From Candidatus Pseudoscillospira faecavium (GTDB taxonomy: Bacteria; Bacillota; Clostridia; Oscillospirales; Oscillospiraceae), in the NCBI GenBank assembly GCA_904420565.1, contig CAJFVV010000017.1, positions 1 through 37,054 on the forward strand: a stretch of 37,054 bases of DNA. The letters run 5' to 3'. The first letter of the stretch is position 1. Each line of letters begins with the position of its first letter. The translations under genes were made by a program, and so were the position numbers. Below, piece after piece: positions 1 through 7,795 of this stretch. The notes under the pieces are model-generated. The model was given only the letters and a program-made list of their open reading frames with translations. It was not told the origin of the DNA and did not search any database.

Positions 1-381
1 ATACAGGCCGAAGGGCTCGTAATGCACGTTGCCGACGCTGACGAGATGGGTGCCGTCAGTTTCATTGAAGCTGTTCATGTAGGTGATGTGCTGGAAGTAG
101 TTGGCGTCCAGGGAGCCGTCCTCCACAGCAGTGTTGGGGGCGATGTAGTCGTTGAACTCCACGATGTCCAGCTCGATGCCCTCTTCGGCCAGGATGGGCT
201 TGACGACTTCCAGAATCTCCGCATGGGGCGCGGGGGAAGCACCGACCTTCAGGGTGACGGTGCCGGTTTCATTGCTGCTGCTGTTGCTGTTGGTGTCATT
301 GGTGTTGCTGCCGCAGGCGGACAGCAGGCCCAGAGCCATTGTGCCGGCCAGAGCAATAGTAGCAATCTTCTTCAGTTTCAT
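1..381 (-). CDS. metQ: MetQ/NlpA-family methionine-binding lipoprotein, partial (C-terminus off window)
   Basis: This is the first 127 codons of a substrate-binding lipoprotein; the rest lies beyond position 1. The N-terminus has a Lys-rich start, a hydrophobic stretch and a lipobox LLSAC with Cys23, followed by an Asn/Ser/Thr-rich linker. The mature part begins with the VKVGASPAPHAEIL-type segment typical of NlpA/MetQ proteins (here TLKVGASPAPHAEILE), then ELVEFNDYIAPN and the NYFQH segment. The start ATG at 381 has AAGGAG just upstream. It follows metI by 78 bp on the same strand with no terminator, so it should be the third gene of a metN-metI-metQ importer. The protein would be lipid-anchored on the outer face of the membrane and deliver methionine (D or L) to MetNI. 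Family assignment is firm; exact ligand is inferred from the operon. Confidence 0.9.
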   Translation of the reverse strand, partial: MKLKKIATIALAGTMALGLLSACGSNTNDTNSNSSSNETGTVTLKVGASPAPHAEILEVVKPILAEEGIELDIVEFNDYIAPNTAVEDGSLDANYFQHITYMNSFNETDGTHLVSVGNVHYEPFGLY

Positions 382-459
382 GATAAAATCTCCTTTTTGT
401 AAAAAATCTTTATCCAAATATCCGAGCAGAAAACCCGGAAACAGCGAGGGGAAAAGGGG

Positions 460-1197
460 TTAACGATCTGAACTGCGTTTTTTGCCTTTTTTCTTGGTGG
501 CAGTCAGCCGGCGATCCAGAGAGATGGAGAGGTGAGTGCCGATCGTTTGGAATATCTGCACTAAAATCACCAGTACAATCACAGCGACCCACAGAATGAG
601 GATCATGCGGCGCTGATATCCCAAATTCAGTGCCATGGCACCCAATCCGCCGCCGCCGATTGCACCGGCCATGGCACCATAGCTGAGAATTGTGATAAAA
701 GCTGTGGTAAAACCGGTGATCAGAGAAGGCAGGCTTTCCGGAATCATCACTTTCCGGATGATCTGGAACGGAGAGCAGCCCATGGCTTGCGCAGCTTCCA
801 CAACGCCGCTGTCAATTTCGCGCAGAGAAGCTTCCACCAGACGCGCAACGAAGGGAAACGCTGCAACAATCAGGGGGATGATAGTGGCCACGGTGCCGAT
901 GCTGGTGCCCAGGATCAATCGGGACAGGGGAATTACCAACACCATCAGGATGAGGAACGGCACACTGCGCAGCAGATTGATGACCACATTGAGCACACTC
1001 ATCAGCGGTTTGGGCAGGGGAAGCACGCCGCCTGGTTCGCCGACCACAACCAAAACACCCAGAGGCAGTCCAATCAAATAGGAAAAAAATGTGGACAAGA
1101 CTGTCACATAAATGGTTTCCCATATGGCAAAGAGGAGGCCGTCTTCTGTTAAAAGCAGCAAGCGCTGAATTTCAGGATTTTGAAGCAAATCAAGCAT
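460..1197 (-). CDS. metI: Methionine ABC transporter permease MetI
   Basis: A 245-residue integral membrane protein with about five hydrophobic segments and the coupling-helix EAA signature of binding-protein-dependent permeases (EAAQAMGCSPFQIIRKVMIP). This matches the MetI (YaeE) family in length and motif. I chose ATG 1197 rather than an in-frame start 24 bp upstream, because AGGAGGTG sits 9 bases before it. The gene overlaps the end of metN by 8 bp, which suggests translational coupling. It would form the homodimeric membrane channel of the methionine importer, driven by MetN and fed by MetQ. Confidence 0.93.
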   Translation of the reverse strand: MLDLLQNPEIQRLLLLTEDGLLFAIWETIYVTVLSTFFSYLIGLPLGVLVVVGEPGGVLPLPKPLMSVLNVVINLLRSVPFLILMVLVIPLSRLILGTSIGTVATIIPLIVAAFPFVARLVEASLREIDSGVVEAAQAMGCSPFQIIRKVMIPESLPSLITGFTTAFITILSYGAMAGAIGGGGLGAMALNLGYQRRMILILWVAVIVLVILVQIFQTIGTHLSISLDRRLTATKKKGKKRSSDR

Positions 1198-2197
1198 GGT
1201 AATCCGGCACCTCCTCTGCACTTACACCGTCGCGGCTGCGGATGTAGGCCAAAGCTTTGTTGGCTTCGGTTTCACTTTCAGGCAGACCCAAAAGCATGTA
1301 GCCGAAAGCCTGTCCATTGACGTTTTTCGTTTCCGCGCCCAAAATGTTTGCTTTGATGCCGCAGTCAATGGCCAAAGAGGCGATCAGCGGCTCGTAGGAA
1401 GTGCCGCCGTTGAATACCACACGGATCACGCGGTTGGTTTTCAGGTGCTCTGCATAAGTAGCGCTGTTGGGGAACACCAGCCGTTTGGCGGCATCTGTCT
1501 GCGGATTGGCGAAGATTTCCTTCACACTGCCCTCTTCCACCACGCGCCCGGCATCCAAAATGGCTACATGGGAGCATATTTCCTCAATCACGCTCATCTG
1601 ATGGGTGATGATAATGGCAGTGATGCCAAGGCGTTTGTTGATATCGGAAATCAGCTGCAAAATTGCGTGAGTGGTATTGGGGTCCAGGGCCGAGGTGGCT
1701 TCATCGCACAGCAGCACCTTGGGGTTGGTGGCCAGGGCGCGGGCAATGGCCACGCGCTGCTTTTGCCCGCCGGAGAGCTGGGCGGGATAGGCGTCTGCCT
1801 TGTCTGGCAGTCCCACCAGTTCCAAAAGCTCCTGAGCGCGTTTTGCGGCGGTTGTTTTGCTGACGCCGGAAATTTCCATGGGGAAACAGACGTTTTTCAG
1901 GCAGCTGCGCTGCATCAGCAGATTGAACTGCTGAAAAATCATGGTAATGTCACGCCGCTGCTGGCGCAGTTCCTTTTCACTCATGGTGCACAGGTTCCGG
2001 CCGTTGATCAGCACTTCGCCCTCCGTCGGTTTTTCCAGCATGTTGATACAGCGCACCAGTGTGGATTTTCCGGCGCCGCTCATGCCGATGATGCCATATA
2101 TCTCGCCGTCCGGAATTTTCAGATTGACATCTTTCAGGGCCTGCAGCTCGCCGTTGTTCGTTTGAAAGGTTTTTGAAATATGTTTTAATTCGACCAC
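1190..2197 (-). CDS. metN: Methionine ABC transporter ATP-binding protein MetN
   Basis: A 335-residue ATPase with Walker [10 protein letters not shown] (38-46), signature LSGGQKQR (141-148), Walker [13 protein letters not shown] (161-172) and a C-terminal NIL-type ferredoxin-like domain (about 258-332). In MetN this domain binds methionine and inhibits transport when the cell is replete. The start is taken as GTG 2197, because GAAGGAGG lies 8 bases upstream; a longer reading from 2227 would place that ribosome site inside the gene. First gene of metN-metI-metQ. Its ribosome site directly abuts a 10-bp inverted repeat that begins just after a short upstream ORF, so translation of metN may be controlled there (see those entries). 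Confidence 0.94.
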   Translation of the reverse strand: MVELKHISKTFQTNNGELQALKDVNLKIPDGEIYGIIGMSGAGKSTLVRCINMLEKPTEGEVLINGRNLCTMSEKELRQQRRDITMIFQQFNLLMQRSCLKNVCFPMEISGVSKTTAAKRAQELLELVGLPDKADAYPAQLSGGQKQRVAIARALATNPKVLLCDEATSALDPNTTHAILQLISDINKRLGITAIIITHQMSVIEEICSHVAILDAGRVVEEGSVKEIFANPQTDAAKRLVFPNSATYAEHLKTNRVIRVVFNGGTSYEPLIASLAIDCGIKANILGAETKNVNGQAFGYMLLGLPESETEANKALAYIRSRDGVSAEEVPDYHA

Positions 2198-2210
2198 AAA
2201 TCGAGCCTCC

Positions 2211-2239
2211 TTCTCTTTTTTTCGCAATCAAAAAGAGAA
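2211..2239 (-). promoter_or_regulatory. Inverted repeat between leader ORF and metN ribosome site
   Basis: A perfect 10-bp inverted repeat (2211-2220 with 2230-2239, 9-base loop). In the mRNA the 5' arm starts 2 bases after the stop codon of the upstream mini-ORF and the 3' arm ends exactly where the metN GGAGG begins. There is no T-tract, so it is not a terminator. The geometry fits a translational attenuator in which a ribosome at the end of the leader ORF would melt the stem. This role is inferred. Confidence 0.6.
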
Positions 2240-2241
2240 CG

Positions 2242-2286
2242 TCACATTCGTTCGTGGCTGCGTGAGCGCCGGGTGCGAATACCCAT
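2242..2286 (-). CDS. Putative 14-residue leader peptide upstream of metN
   Basis: ATG 2286 to TGA 2242 encodes MGIRTRRSRSHERM. It has a full ribosome site, AAGGAGTG, 7 bases before the ATG, as good as those of the real genes around it. It lies downstream of a strong promoter (2402/2379) and about 45 bp before metN. The peptide is Arg-rich (5 of 14) and ends in Met just before the stop. The next element is a hairpin abutting the metN ribosome site. This is the arrangement of a regulatory leader peptide. I do not know a named family for it and the signal it would sense is unknown. Confidence 0.6.
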   Translation of the reverse strand: MGIRTRRSRSHERM

Positions 2287-2378
2287 AATGTCCCACTCCT
2301 TTTCTGTTATGCCGGCCATACCGGCCCGCACGGAATTTGTATCTGCCAAACAGGATCCATTGACATATACATTGCTTT

Positions 2379-2407
2379 ATTCTATGCTAAAAAGCATCGG
2401 TTGTCAA
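2379..2407 (-). promoter_or_regulatory. Promoter of the met transport operon
   Basis: TTGACA (2402-2407) and TAGAAT (2379-2384) with a 17-bp spacer, reading toward metN. It predicts a leader of roughly 175 bases before metN that holds the mini-ORF, its ribosome site, a GC hairpin (GCCGG/CCGGC near 2311-2330) and the AU-rich hairpin. No SAM-I box signature or T-box sequence was seen in this leader. Confidence 0.75.
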
Positions 2408-2449
2408 TGAAGAGCTGTGCCGCACAGGGAAAAACTTCAAAAGAATCCA

Positions 2450-2488
2450 TTGACTTTAATAATAAAAAGTGCTACAGTATAAAGCACT
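2450..2488 (+). promoter_or_regulatory. Promoter of aroF-tyrA with overlapping dyad
   Basis: TTGACT (2450-2455) and TACAGT (2473-2478), spacer 17 bp. The -10 region is overlapped by an inverted repeat AGTGCT (2468-2473) / AGCACT (2483-2488), a possible operator. The leader to the aroF start is about 80 bases and shows no T-box. Confidence 0.55.
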
Positions 2489-2564
2489 GAAGTAACGGGA
2501 GAGAGGGGAGAAAGCCCAGCGCAAGCTGTTGGCAGATTTTATGACAAAAAAGGAGTGAATTGAC

Positions 2565-3578
2565 ATGGTTGTTGTGATGAAAAATACCGCCACCGAACAG
2601 GATATCGAGGGCGTTAAGAAGGAAATGGAGACCTATGGCCTGAAAATGATGGTCAGCCATGGTATTGACAATACAATTCTGGGTGCGGAAGGCGACGCTT
2701 CGGCTGTGGATGAGGAGAAAATTTCTTTGCTCAACGGCGTCGAGCGCGTGATGCGTGTGTCGGAACCTTATAAAATGGCAAACCGCAAATACCACCCGCA
2801 GAATACGGAGATCGAAGTGGGCGGCGTCCGGTTCGGCAGCAAGCAAATCGGGGTGATTGCAGGGCCCTGCAGTGTGGAAAGCGAAGATCAGATTGCGGCG
2901 ATTGCCAAGGCTGTCAAGGCCTCTGGAGCCTGCGCTCTGCGCGGCGGCGCTTACAAGCCCCGCACTTCGCCCTATGCGTTCCAGGGCCTGGCTCACAACG
3001 GCATCAAGCTGCTGGAGCATGCCCGGCAGCTGACAGGTATGCCTATTGTGACAGAAATTATGTCTACCGACAATATTGAAATGTTTGAAATGTGTGTGGA
3101 TGTGATTCAGGTGGGCGCCCGCAATATGCAGAATTTTGACCTGCTCAAGCAGCTGGGAAAGACCACCAAGCCGATTTTGCTCAAACGCGGCCTGGCCAAT
3201 ACCATTGAAGAATGGCTGATGAGTGCGGAATACATCATGGCGGCGGGCAATCCCAACGTTATCCTGTGTGAGCGCGGCATCCGCACCTATGAAACCTACA
3301 CCCGCAATACGCTGGATTTGAGCGCAGTGCTGGCAGTGAAGCAGCAGTCCCATCTGCCGGTGATTGTGGATCCGTCCCACGCAACGGGCAAGGCGTGGAT
3401 GGTGCCGGCAATGGCCAAAGCTGCCATTGCTGCCGGGGCGGACGGCCTGATTATCGAGGTGCACAACGATCCGCCCCATGCGCTGTGTGATGGGGCGCAG
3501 TCCATTCTGCCGGAGGAGTTTGACCATCTGATGCAGGAGCTGCGGCCGCTGGCCCAATGCCTGGGGCGTGAAATCTGA
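2565..3578 (+). CDS. aroF: 3-deoxy-7-phosphoheptulonate (DAHP) synthase, type I-beta with N-terminal regulatory domain
   Basis: 337 residues. Catalyses condensation of phosphoenolpyruvate with erythrose 4-phosphate, the first step of the shikimate pathway. Residues 1 to about 70 form the small ferredoxin-like domain (MVVVMKNTATEQDIEGV) that in Thermotoga-type enzymes mediates feedback inhibition by aromatic amino acids. The catalytic barrel shows GPCSVES (100-106), RGGAYKPRTSPYAFQG (126-141), the LLKRG segment, CERGIRTYE, DPSHATG and IEVHNDP. These are the substrate- and metal-binding motifs of the KDO8PS-like class. AGGAG precedes the ATG. Its TGA shares a base with the tyrA ATG, so the two genes are co-translated. 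Confidence 0.96.
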   Translation: MVVVMKNTATEQDIEGVKKEMETYGLKMMVSHGIDNTILGAEGDASAVDEEKISLLNGVERVMRVSEPYKMANRKYHPQNTEIEVGGVRFGSKQIGVIAGPCSVESEDQIAAIAKAVKASGACALRGGAYKPRTSPYAFQGLAHNGIKLLEHARQLTGMPIVTEIMSTDNIEMFEMCVDVIQVGARNMQNFDLLKQLGKTTKPILLKRGLANTIEEWLMSAEYIMAAGNPNVILCERGIRTYETYTRNTLDLSAVLAVKQQSHLPVIVDPSHATGKAWMVPAMAKAAIAAGADGLIIEVHNDPPHALCDGAQSILPEEFDHLMQELRPLAQCLGREI

Positions 3579-4426
3579 TGGCGGAGCAAAAAATTGCGCT
3601 GGTGGTCGGCCTGGGCCTGATCGGCGGCAGCGTGGCCATGGCGTTGCGGGGCTTTGAAGATTACCGTGTGATCGGTGCAGACCGCGATGCGCATACGCTG
3701 CATTTTGCGGCGGAGCACCATGTGTGCGACGAGGTGACGGAGCATGTGGAGAGCGTGCTTGGCCGGGCGGACGTGGTGATTTTTGCCATGAATCCCAAGG
3801 GCATCGCTGATCAGCTGAAAGCCTGCCGTGATGCGTTCAAACCTGGTGCCGTGGTCACAGATGTGGGCGGCATCAAGGGGGCGATTATGGAAGCGGCTCA
3901 ATGTCTGCCGGATACTGTGGATTTTATTGGCTGCCACCCTATGGCGGGAAAAGAAACATCCGGCATTGAAAATGCGGAGAAGACCCTTTTTGAAAATGCG
4001 CACTTCATTATTACGCCTGGAAAGAACAGCCAGCAGGAGCACATCGATTTGCTCTGGCGCATGGGGCAGCACATGGGATTTCGCGATATCGTCATTACCA
4101 CGCCGGAGGAGCACGACGCGATTATTGCCTATACCAGCCAATTGATGCACATTATTGCAGTTGCCACTTGTGACGATGAGGATTTATTTCGCTGCAAGGG
4201 ATTTGAGGGAGGTTCGTTTCGCGGCTGTACCCGGGTAGCAGCGCTGGATGTGCCGCTGTGGGCAGAGCTGTTTTCCATGAATGCGCCGGCGTTGTGCCGG
4301 TGTATCCGGGAGCTGGAGGAACATTTGCATGCCTACCGCGAGGTATTGGAAGCAGGCGATATGCCGAGACTGGTTGAAAAACTGGAATATTCAGCGGCGC
4401 GCAAGCGGAAGATGAATTTAGAATAG
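3578..4426 (+). CDS. tyrA: Prephenate dehydrogenase TyrA
   Basis: 282 residues. Converts prephenate to 4-hydroxyphenylpyruvate with NAD(P)+, the tyrosine branch. The Rossmann motif GLGLIGGS lies at 11-18, DVGGIKG follows at about 95, and the catalytic segment HPMAGKETSG at 120-129 contains the conserved His. There is no chorismate mutase domain and no C-terminal ACT domain; the protein ends soon after the helical dimerisation domain. The start codon overlaps the aroF stop by one base. With aroF it forms a two-gene aromatic unit ended by a strong terminator; the rest of the pathway is elsewhere. Confidence 0.94.
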   Translation: MAEQKIALVVGLGLIGGSVAMALRGFEDYRVIGADRDAHTLHFAAEHHVCDEVTEHVESVLGRADVVIFAMNPKGIADQLKACRDAFKPGAVVTDVGGIKGAIMEAAQCLPDTVDFIGCHPMAGKETSGIENAEKTLFENAHFIITPGKNSQQEHIDLLWRMGQHMGFRDIVITTPEEHDAIIAYTSQLMHIIAVATCDDEDLFRCKGFEGGSFRGCTRVAALDVPLWAELFSMNAPALCRCIRELEEHLHAYREVLEAGDMPRLVEKLEYSAARKRKMNLE

Positions 4427-4438
4427 TAGAAAAAATAG

Positions 4439-4490
4439 ATCCCCGGTGAACGAGTCCCTGCCATTCGTTCACCGGGGATTGTATTTTTCC
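4439..4490. terminator. Strong bidirectional terminator between tyrA and the TPM gene
   Basis: A perfect 15-bp stem (4439-4453 with 4465-4479) and an 11-base loop, followed on the plus strand by TGTATTTTT and preceded by AAAAAATAG, which gives a T-run on the minus strand. It separates the convergent aroF-tyrA and xpaC-telA-TPM units. Confidence 0.9.
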
Positions 4491-4492
4491 AT

Positions 4493-5560
4493 TCAGCGCC
4501 GGCCGCCAAAGCCGCCGCCGCGGCCACCGCCGCCGAAACCGCCGCCATGGCCTCCGCCGAAACTTCCACCGCCGAAGCCGCCTCCACCAAAGCCGCCGCC
4601 CCGTCGACCTCCACCGAAACTGCCTCCGCCGAAGCCGCCGCTGCCGCCAAAACCGCCGCCGCGGTTGCTGCCGGTAAAGCTGCCTCCGCCGAAACCGCCA
4701 AAACCACCGCCGCCAAAGCCGCCGCCGCGGTGGCTGTTGTTTTTATGATTGTTTTTCACACCACCGGGAGGAGGGGGCGGTGGCGGACGATATCCCATAT
4801 GCCGGCCCCAGAAAACAGGGCGGTAAATCACCGGAGGGACCCCCATACCGGGCTGCCAGTAGCGCCTGCGGTAGCGATTGTAGCGCATATAATCCAGCAT
4901 CCACCAGATCAAAAACAGCAAAACGATCAATCCGATGCAGGCGATTACCAAAGACAGGAGGGGAACCGGTGCTGCAACAGGCTGGTAGTTGATTTCATCC
5001 TGCGGCAAAATATCGACATGGTAATACCCTTCATACCAAAGCAAAAAGGCATTAAATGTGTCGATTACACCCTGATCATAATTATGGGCATAAAAAGGTT
5101 CCTGCAGGTAATTTACCAGGATTTCTGTAATTTTCTGATCTGAAAGGACGTGGTAGATGCCGTCGCCTTGGACAGCTACGGCACCGCTGATGCTGTCATC
5201 GCCGTTTTCTGTGTCAAGCAGCAGCACAATGCCGTTGTCCCGACCGCTGCTGCCAACGCCCAGCTCGTTGCCCAGCCGCATGGCATAGTCGTAGAGATTT
5301 TCATCGCAAGACGGCACGGTTACGACGGCGATTTGGCCGCCGGTCAGACTGAACAGACCGTTGTTCATGCGGGAGATATAAGTTTCTGTATCTGCGCTGA
5401 GGATATCGGCATAGTCGTAAACGTAGGAAAATTCTGTTGGAATATTCTCAGCATTCAGTTCTGCAACATGGGGACGCTTCAACTGCCCGATTGCTATGCC
5501 AAGAACAATAGCAGCCAGCAGCACCACAATGGCACAGGAACGTTTTTTCAAAAGATGCAA
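4493..5560 (-). CDS. TPM-domain (YgcG-like) membrane protein with glycine-rich tail
   Basis: 355 residues. An N-terminal signal anchor (about 9-26) is followed by an extracytoplasmic TPM domain (about 42-175, containing VYDYADILS and GRDNGIVLLLDTENG), a transmembrane helix (about 199-221), a basic segment with a run of seven prolines (259-265) and a tail from 278 to the end of GGGFGGG/GGSFGGG repeats closing in GRR. TPM-domain proteins are annotated as putative phosphatases or photosystem-repair-like factors; the enzymatic role here is unproven. The start is TTG 5560, with AAAGGAGG 7 bases upstream. Third gene of an operon after xpaC and telA, a conserved neighbourhood in Firmicutes linked to envelope stress. 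The Gly-rich tail resembles those of many YgcG-type proteins. Confidence 0.8.
   Translation of the reverse strand: MHLLKKRSCAIVVLLAAIVLGIAIGQLKRPHVAELNAENIPTEFSYVYDYADILSADTETYISRMNNGLFSLTGGQIAVVTVPSCDENLYDYAMRLGNELGVGSSGRDNGIVLLLDTENGDDSISGAVAVQGDGIYHVLSDQKITEILVNYLQEPFYAHNYDQGVIDTFNAFLLWYEGYYHVDILPQDEINYQPVAAPVPLLSLVIACIGLIVLLFLIWWMLDYMRYNRYRRRYWQPGMGVPPVIYRPVFWGRHMGYRPPPPPPPGGVKNNHKNNSHRGGGFGGGGFGGFGGGSFTGSNRGGGFGGSGGFGGGSFGGGRRGGGFGGGGFGGGSFGGGHGGGFGGGGRGGGFGGRR
4496..4730. repeat. Low-complexity glycine-codon repeats in the TPM protein tail
   Basis: Imperfect tandem repeats of GCC/CCGCCG units on the plus strand encode Gly/Phe/Ser repeats on the minus strand. They also create long spurious open frames of Pro and Ala on the opposite strand. 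Confidence 0.8.
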
Positions 5561-5624
5561 AAGGGAGCCTCCTTTCGGGAGTGCATGCGGCTGCAGGACA
5601 ACTGCGCTGCCGCAGAATGGGAAG

Positions 5625-6797
5625 TTATTTATGCAGTTCCATCAGTTTTTGTTTCAACTCGCCCTCAATGCGGCCGAGTTCTGCTTCAGCAGCCTTGCGT
5701 TTTGCAGCACCTTCCCGCTGGATATTCAGCACTTCATCCAGCGTGGAAATCAGCTGTTCATTGGTGTGCTGCAACGTTTCGATATCAACCACGCTGCGCT
5801 CGGCCTCTTTTGCCGTTGCAATCGTGCCCATTTTCAGCATGTCTGCGTTCTTTTTGAGCAGTTCATTGGTGGTTTCGGTAACGGCAGCCTGGGCCGCGGT
5901 AGCCTGTCGGCTGTGCTCCAGCCCCAGGGCGAGCACCATTTGGCTCTTCCAAAGCGGAATTGTGTTCACCAGGGAAGACTGAATTTTTTCCACCATCAGC
6001 GTGTCGTTGTTTTGCAGCAGGCGGATTTGGGGACCCATTTGAACGGAGATGATCCGTGTCAATTCCAGGTCGTGGATCTTTTTCTCAAAACGCTCGCACA
6101 TCTGCACCATATCGTTGTAGGCTTGTGCATCTTCGGCCTTTCCGGTTTCCTCCGCTTTTTTGCGCAGTTTTTCCAGTTCGCCGGCACGCACCTGAGCCAG
6201 GCGCTTTTTGCCGGCGATGATATACATGGTCAGCTCTTTGTAATATTTCAGATTCAGCTCATACATCTGGTCAAACATTGCAATGTCCTTCATCAGTGTG
6301 ATTTGATGATTTTCCAGATTCTGCGTGATTTTCTCCACATTTGCTTCCACTTTGGAATACTGAGCTTTCATAACTTCCAGTTTATTGCGGGTTTTGCGGA
6401 AAAAGCCAAATCCTTTTTTCTCTTCTTCCCCAAAACCTCTGAGTTCCACTACCAATTCTGTCAGGTCCTGTCCGACCGCACCCAGGTCTTTGGTGCGCAC
6501 CTTGCCCAAAGCGCTTTCAGAGAAAGAGGACACGCTTTTCTGCGCAGCAGAGCCGTATTGCAGAACAATATTGGAATCGGTGATATCAATTTTTTTGGAA
6601 AACTCATCTACCTGGCGCTTTTCGTCCTCCGTGAGCATGCTGTCATCCACCACAACAGGTTCCACTTCTTTTGGGGGGGCAGCTGCTTCGGCGGCCGCAG
6701 GATCCAGCTGCAGTGTGGGGGCAGGAGCCTGCATGGCAGCTGCAGCAGTTTCTTCCTCGGGATTCAGGGTCAGGCTCGGGGTGTTGTTGTCGGCCAT
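5625..6797 (-). CDS. TelA-family (toxic anion resistance) protein
   Basis: 390 residues, soluble and mostly helical. The first 60 residues are a low-complexity Ala/Pro/Glu segment. From about 60 the sequence matches the TelA/YaaN family (LQYGSAAQKSVSSFSE, LGAVGQDLTELVVEL, the long central helices and QTSLVNTIPLWKSQM-like segment, here IQSSLVNTIPLWKSQM). TelA is named from tellurite resistance. Genetic links tie it to envelope or antimicrobial stress; its biochemical activity is unknown. AAGGAAG precedes the ATG. It sits 35 bp after xpaC and about 64 bp before the TPM gene on the same strand, as in the xpaC-yaaN pair of Bacillus. Confidence 0.9.
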   Translation of the reverse strand: MADNNTPSLTLNPEEETAAAAMQAPAPTLQLDPAAAEAAAPPKEVEPVVVDDSMLTEDEKRQVDEFSKKIDITDSNIVLQYGSAAQKSVSSFSESALGKVRTKDLGAVGQDLTELVVELRGFGEEEKKGFGFFRKTRNKLEVMKAQYSKVEANVEKITQNLENHQITLMKDIAMFDQMYELNLKYYKELTMYIIAGKKRLAQVRAGELEKLRKKAEETGKAEDAQAYNDMVQMCERFEKKIHDLELTRIISVQMGPQIRLLQNNDTLMVEKIQSSLVNTIPLWKSQMVLALGLEHSRQATAAQAAVTETTNELLKKNADMLKMGTIATAKEAERSVVDIETLQHTNEQLISTLDEVLNIQREGAAKRKAAEAELGRIEGELKQKLMELHK

Positions 6798-6832
6798 GTC
6801 GATCTTCCTTTCATATTGTCATTGGCATCATT

Positions 6833-7555
6833 TTATAATTTGAGCTGTGCATCATCTGTACCGGCATGATCTGCTTTCAGCGGGGCATCGGTCAGCCCCT
6901 CGCGGGCCATCATGGTTTCCAGCACTGTAATATCAGTAGAGATGTCCAGGGCCTCTTCGCCAAAGAGGGAGTCCAGCTGTTTATCGAAAGCGGAAACAAT
7001 GGTATCCATCATGCCGCGGATCCGATTGAGGGAGGTGTCAATATTTTCGCCGGACACGCCCTGGCCGCTCATGCGGTCGTATGCATTGAGCAGTTTCAGC
7101 GTAGTAGGCAGATAGTAGTTCATAAATCTGCGGATATCGTCCAGCTTGTCAGGATGCTCCCGCACATAAGCAAAAATTTTTTCAGAGGTCTGCTGCAGAC
7201 GCACAATGTCGGCACTGATTTTTTCATCTTCGATGTTTTTATCCAACCGGCGCATTTCTTCAATGGCCAGCGCGCCGTCCTTCATAACTTTATCCAGTGC
7301 AGGATTTCCGCTGGAAGTGCCAGTTTGTGCGGTGGCCTTCTGCCCGGCAGACTGCGCTTTTGCCTCGTTGGCATCGGCTTTCTTTGCACCGCTGCGGCAA
7401 ATGAAATAAGAGATCAAAAACACCATTGCAGCTGCTGCGATCGCGCACGCAAAATGGAGCGGCCGATAAAGGGGCAGCAGCAAAGCATAGAGCAGCCAGG
7501 TGACCGCCGCGGCATAAAACGGCGCAACAATGGGATGTTTTGCTGTGGGTGACAT
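6833..7555 (-). CDS. XpaC-like membrane protein
   Basis: 240 residues. Two hydrophobic helices in the first 55 residues (YAAAVTWLLYALLLPLY and CAIAAAAMVFLISYFIC) are followed by a cytoplasmic coiled helical domain containing KVMKDGALAIEEMRRLD, IADIVRLQQTSEKIF-like and YYLPTTLKLLNAYDRM. The last motif is diagnostic for the 5-bromo-4-chloroindolyl phosphate hydrolysis (XpaC) family. I prefer ATG 7555 over TTG 7558, since GGAGG is 8 bases from the ATG. First gene of the xpaC-telA-TPM operon, driven by a consensus promoter. The true role of XpaC is not established. Confidence 0.86.
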   Translation of the reverse strand: MSPTAKHPIVAPFYAAAVTWLLYALLLPLYRPLHFACAIAAAAMVFLISYFICRSGAKKADANEAKAQSAGQKATAQTGTSSGNPALDKVMKDGALAIEEMRRLDKNIEDEKISADIVRLQQTSEKIFAYVREHPDKLDDIRRFMNYYLPTTLKLLNAYDRMSGQGVSGENIDTSLNRIRGMMDTIVSAFDKQLDSLFGEEALDISTDITVLETMMAREGLTDAPLKADHAGTDDAQLKL

Positions 7556-7622
7556 CAAGTTCGCCTCCGGTATTTGCGGCGTGCCGTATCAGCATGCCGA
7601 TGATGGAATAGGAATTGTATAA

Positions 7623-7651
7623 ATTATACCGCGTGTGCGCCTGCCGGTCAA
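7623..7651 (-). promoter_or_regulatory. Promoter of the xpaC-telA-TPM operon
   Basis: TTGACC (7646-7651) and TATAAT (7623-7628) with a 17-bp spacer, reading toward xpaC. The predicted leader is about 60 bases. Confidence 0.8.
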
Positions 7652-7750
7652 GAAAATTACAAAAGGCGCTCAGCGGGGAATACAGCTTTCTGCCTGTACA
7701 GGAAAAGGTTTTTGAATGTGCTTGTACAAGAGAATGCTGTGGAAAAGATA

Positions 7751-7790
7751 GAAAAAGACCGGCGTGGAACCATCCACGCCGATCCGGTCA
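7751..7790 (-). terminator. Terminator of the 2-oxoacid oxidoreductase operon
   Basis: Stem GGCGTGGA/TCCACGCC (7761-7768 with 7773-7780), extended by GACC/GGTC with a bulge, then CTTTTTC on the minus strand. It lies just downstream of the stop codon at 7796. Confidence 0.8.
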
Positions 7791-7795
7791 TGAGA

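Noticed and set aside
2540..2557. Five-codon ORF MTKKE overlapping the aroF ribosome site
   Set aside because: It has no ribosome site of its own and arises from the AAAAAAGGAGTGA sequence.
2472..3557. 361-codon open frame antisense to aroF
   Set aside because: Same reason; the plus-strand frame is a complete, motif-rich DAHP synthase.
4446..5143. Pro-rich and Ala-rich open frames on the plus strand
   Set aside because: They are created by the glycine-codon repeats of the minus-strand TPM protein and run into its opposite strand.
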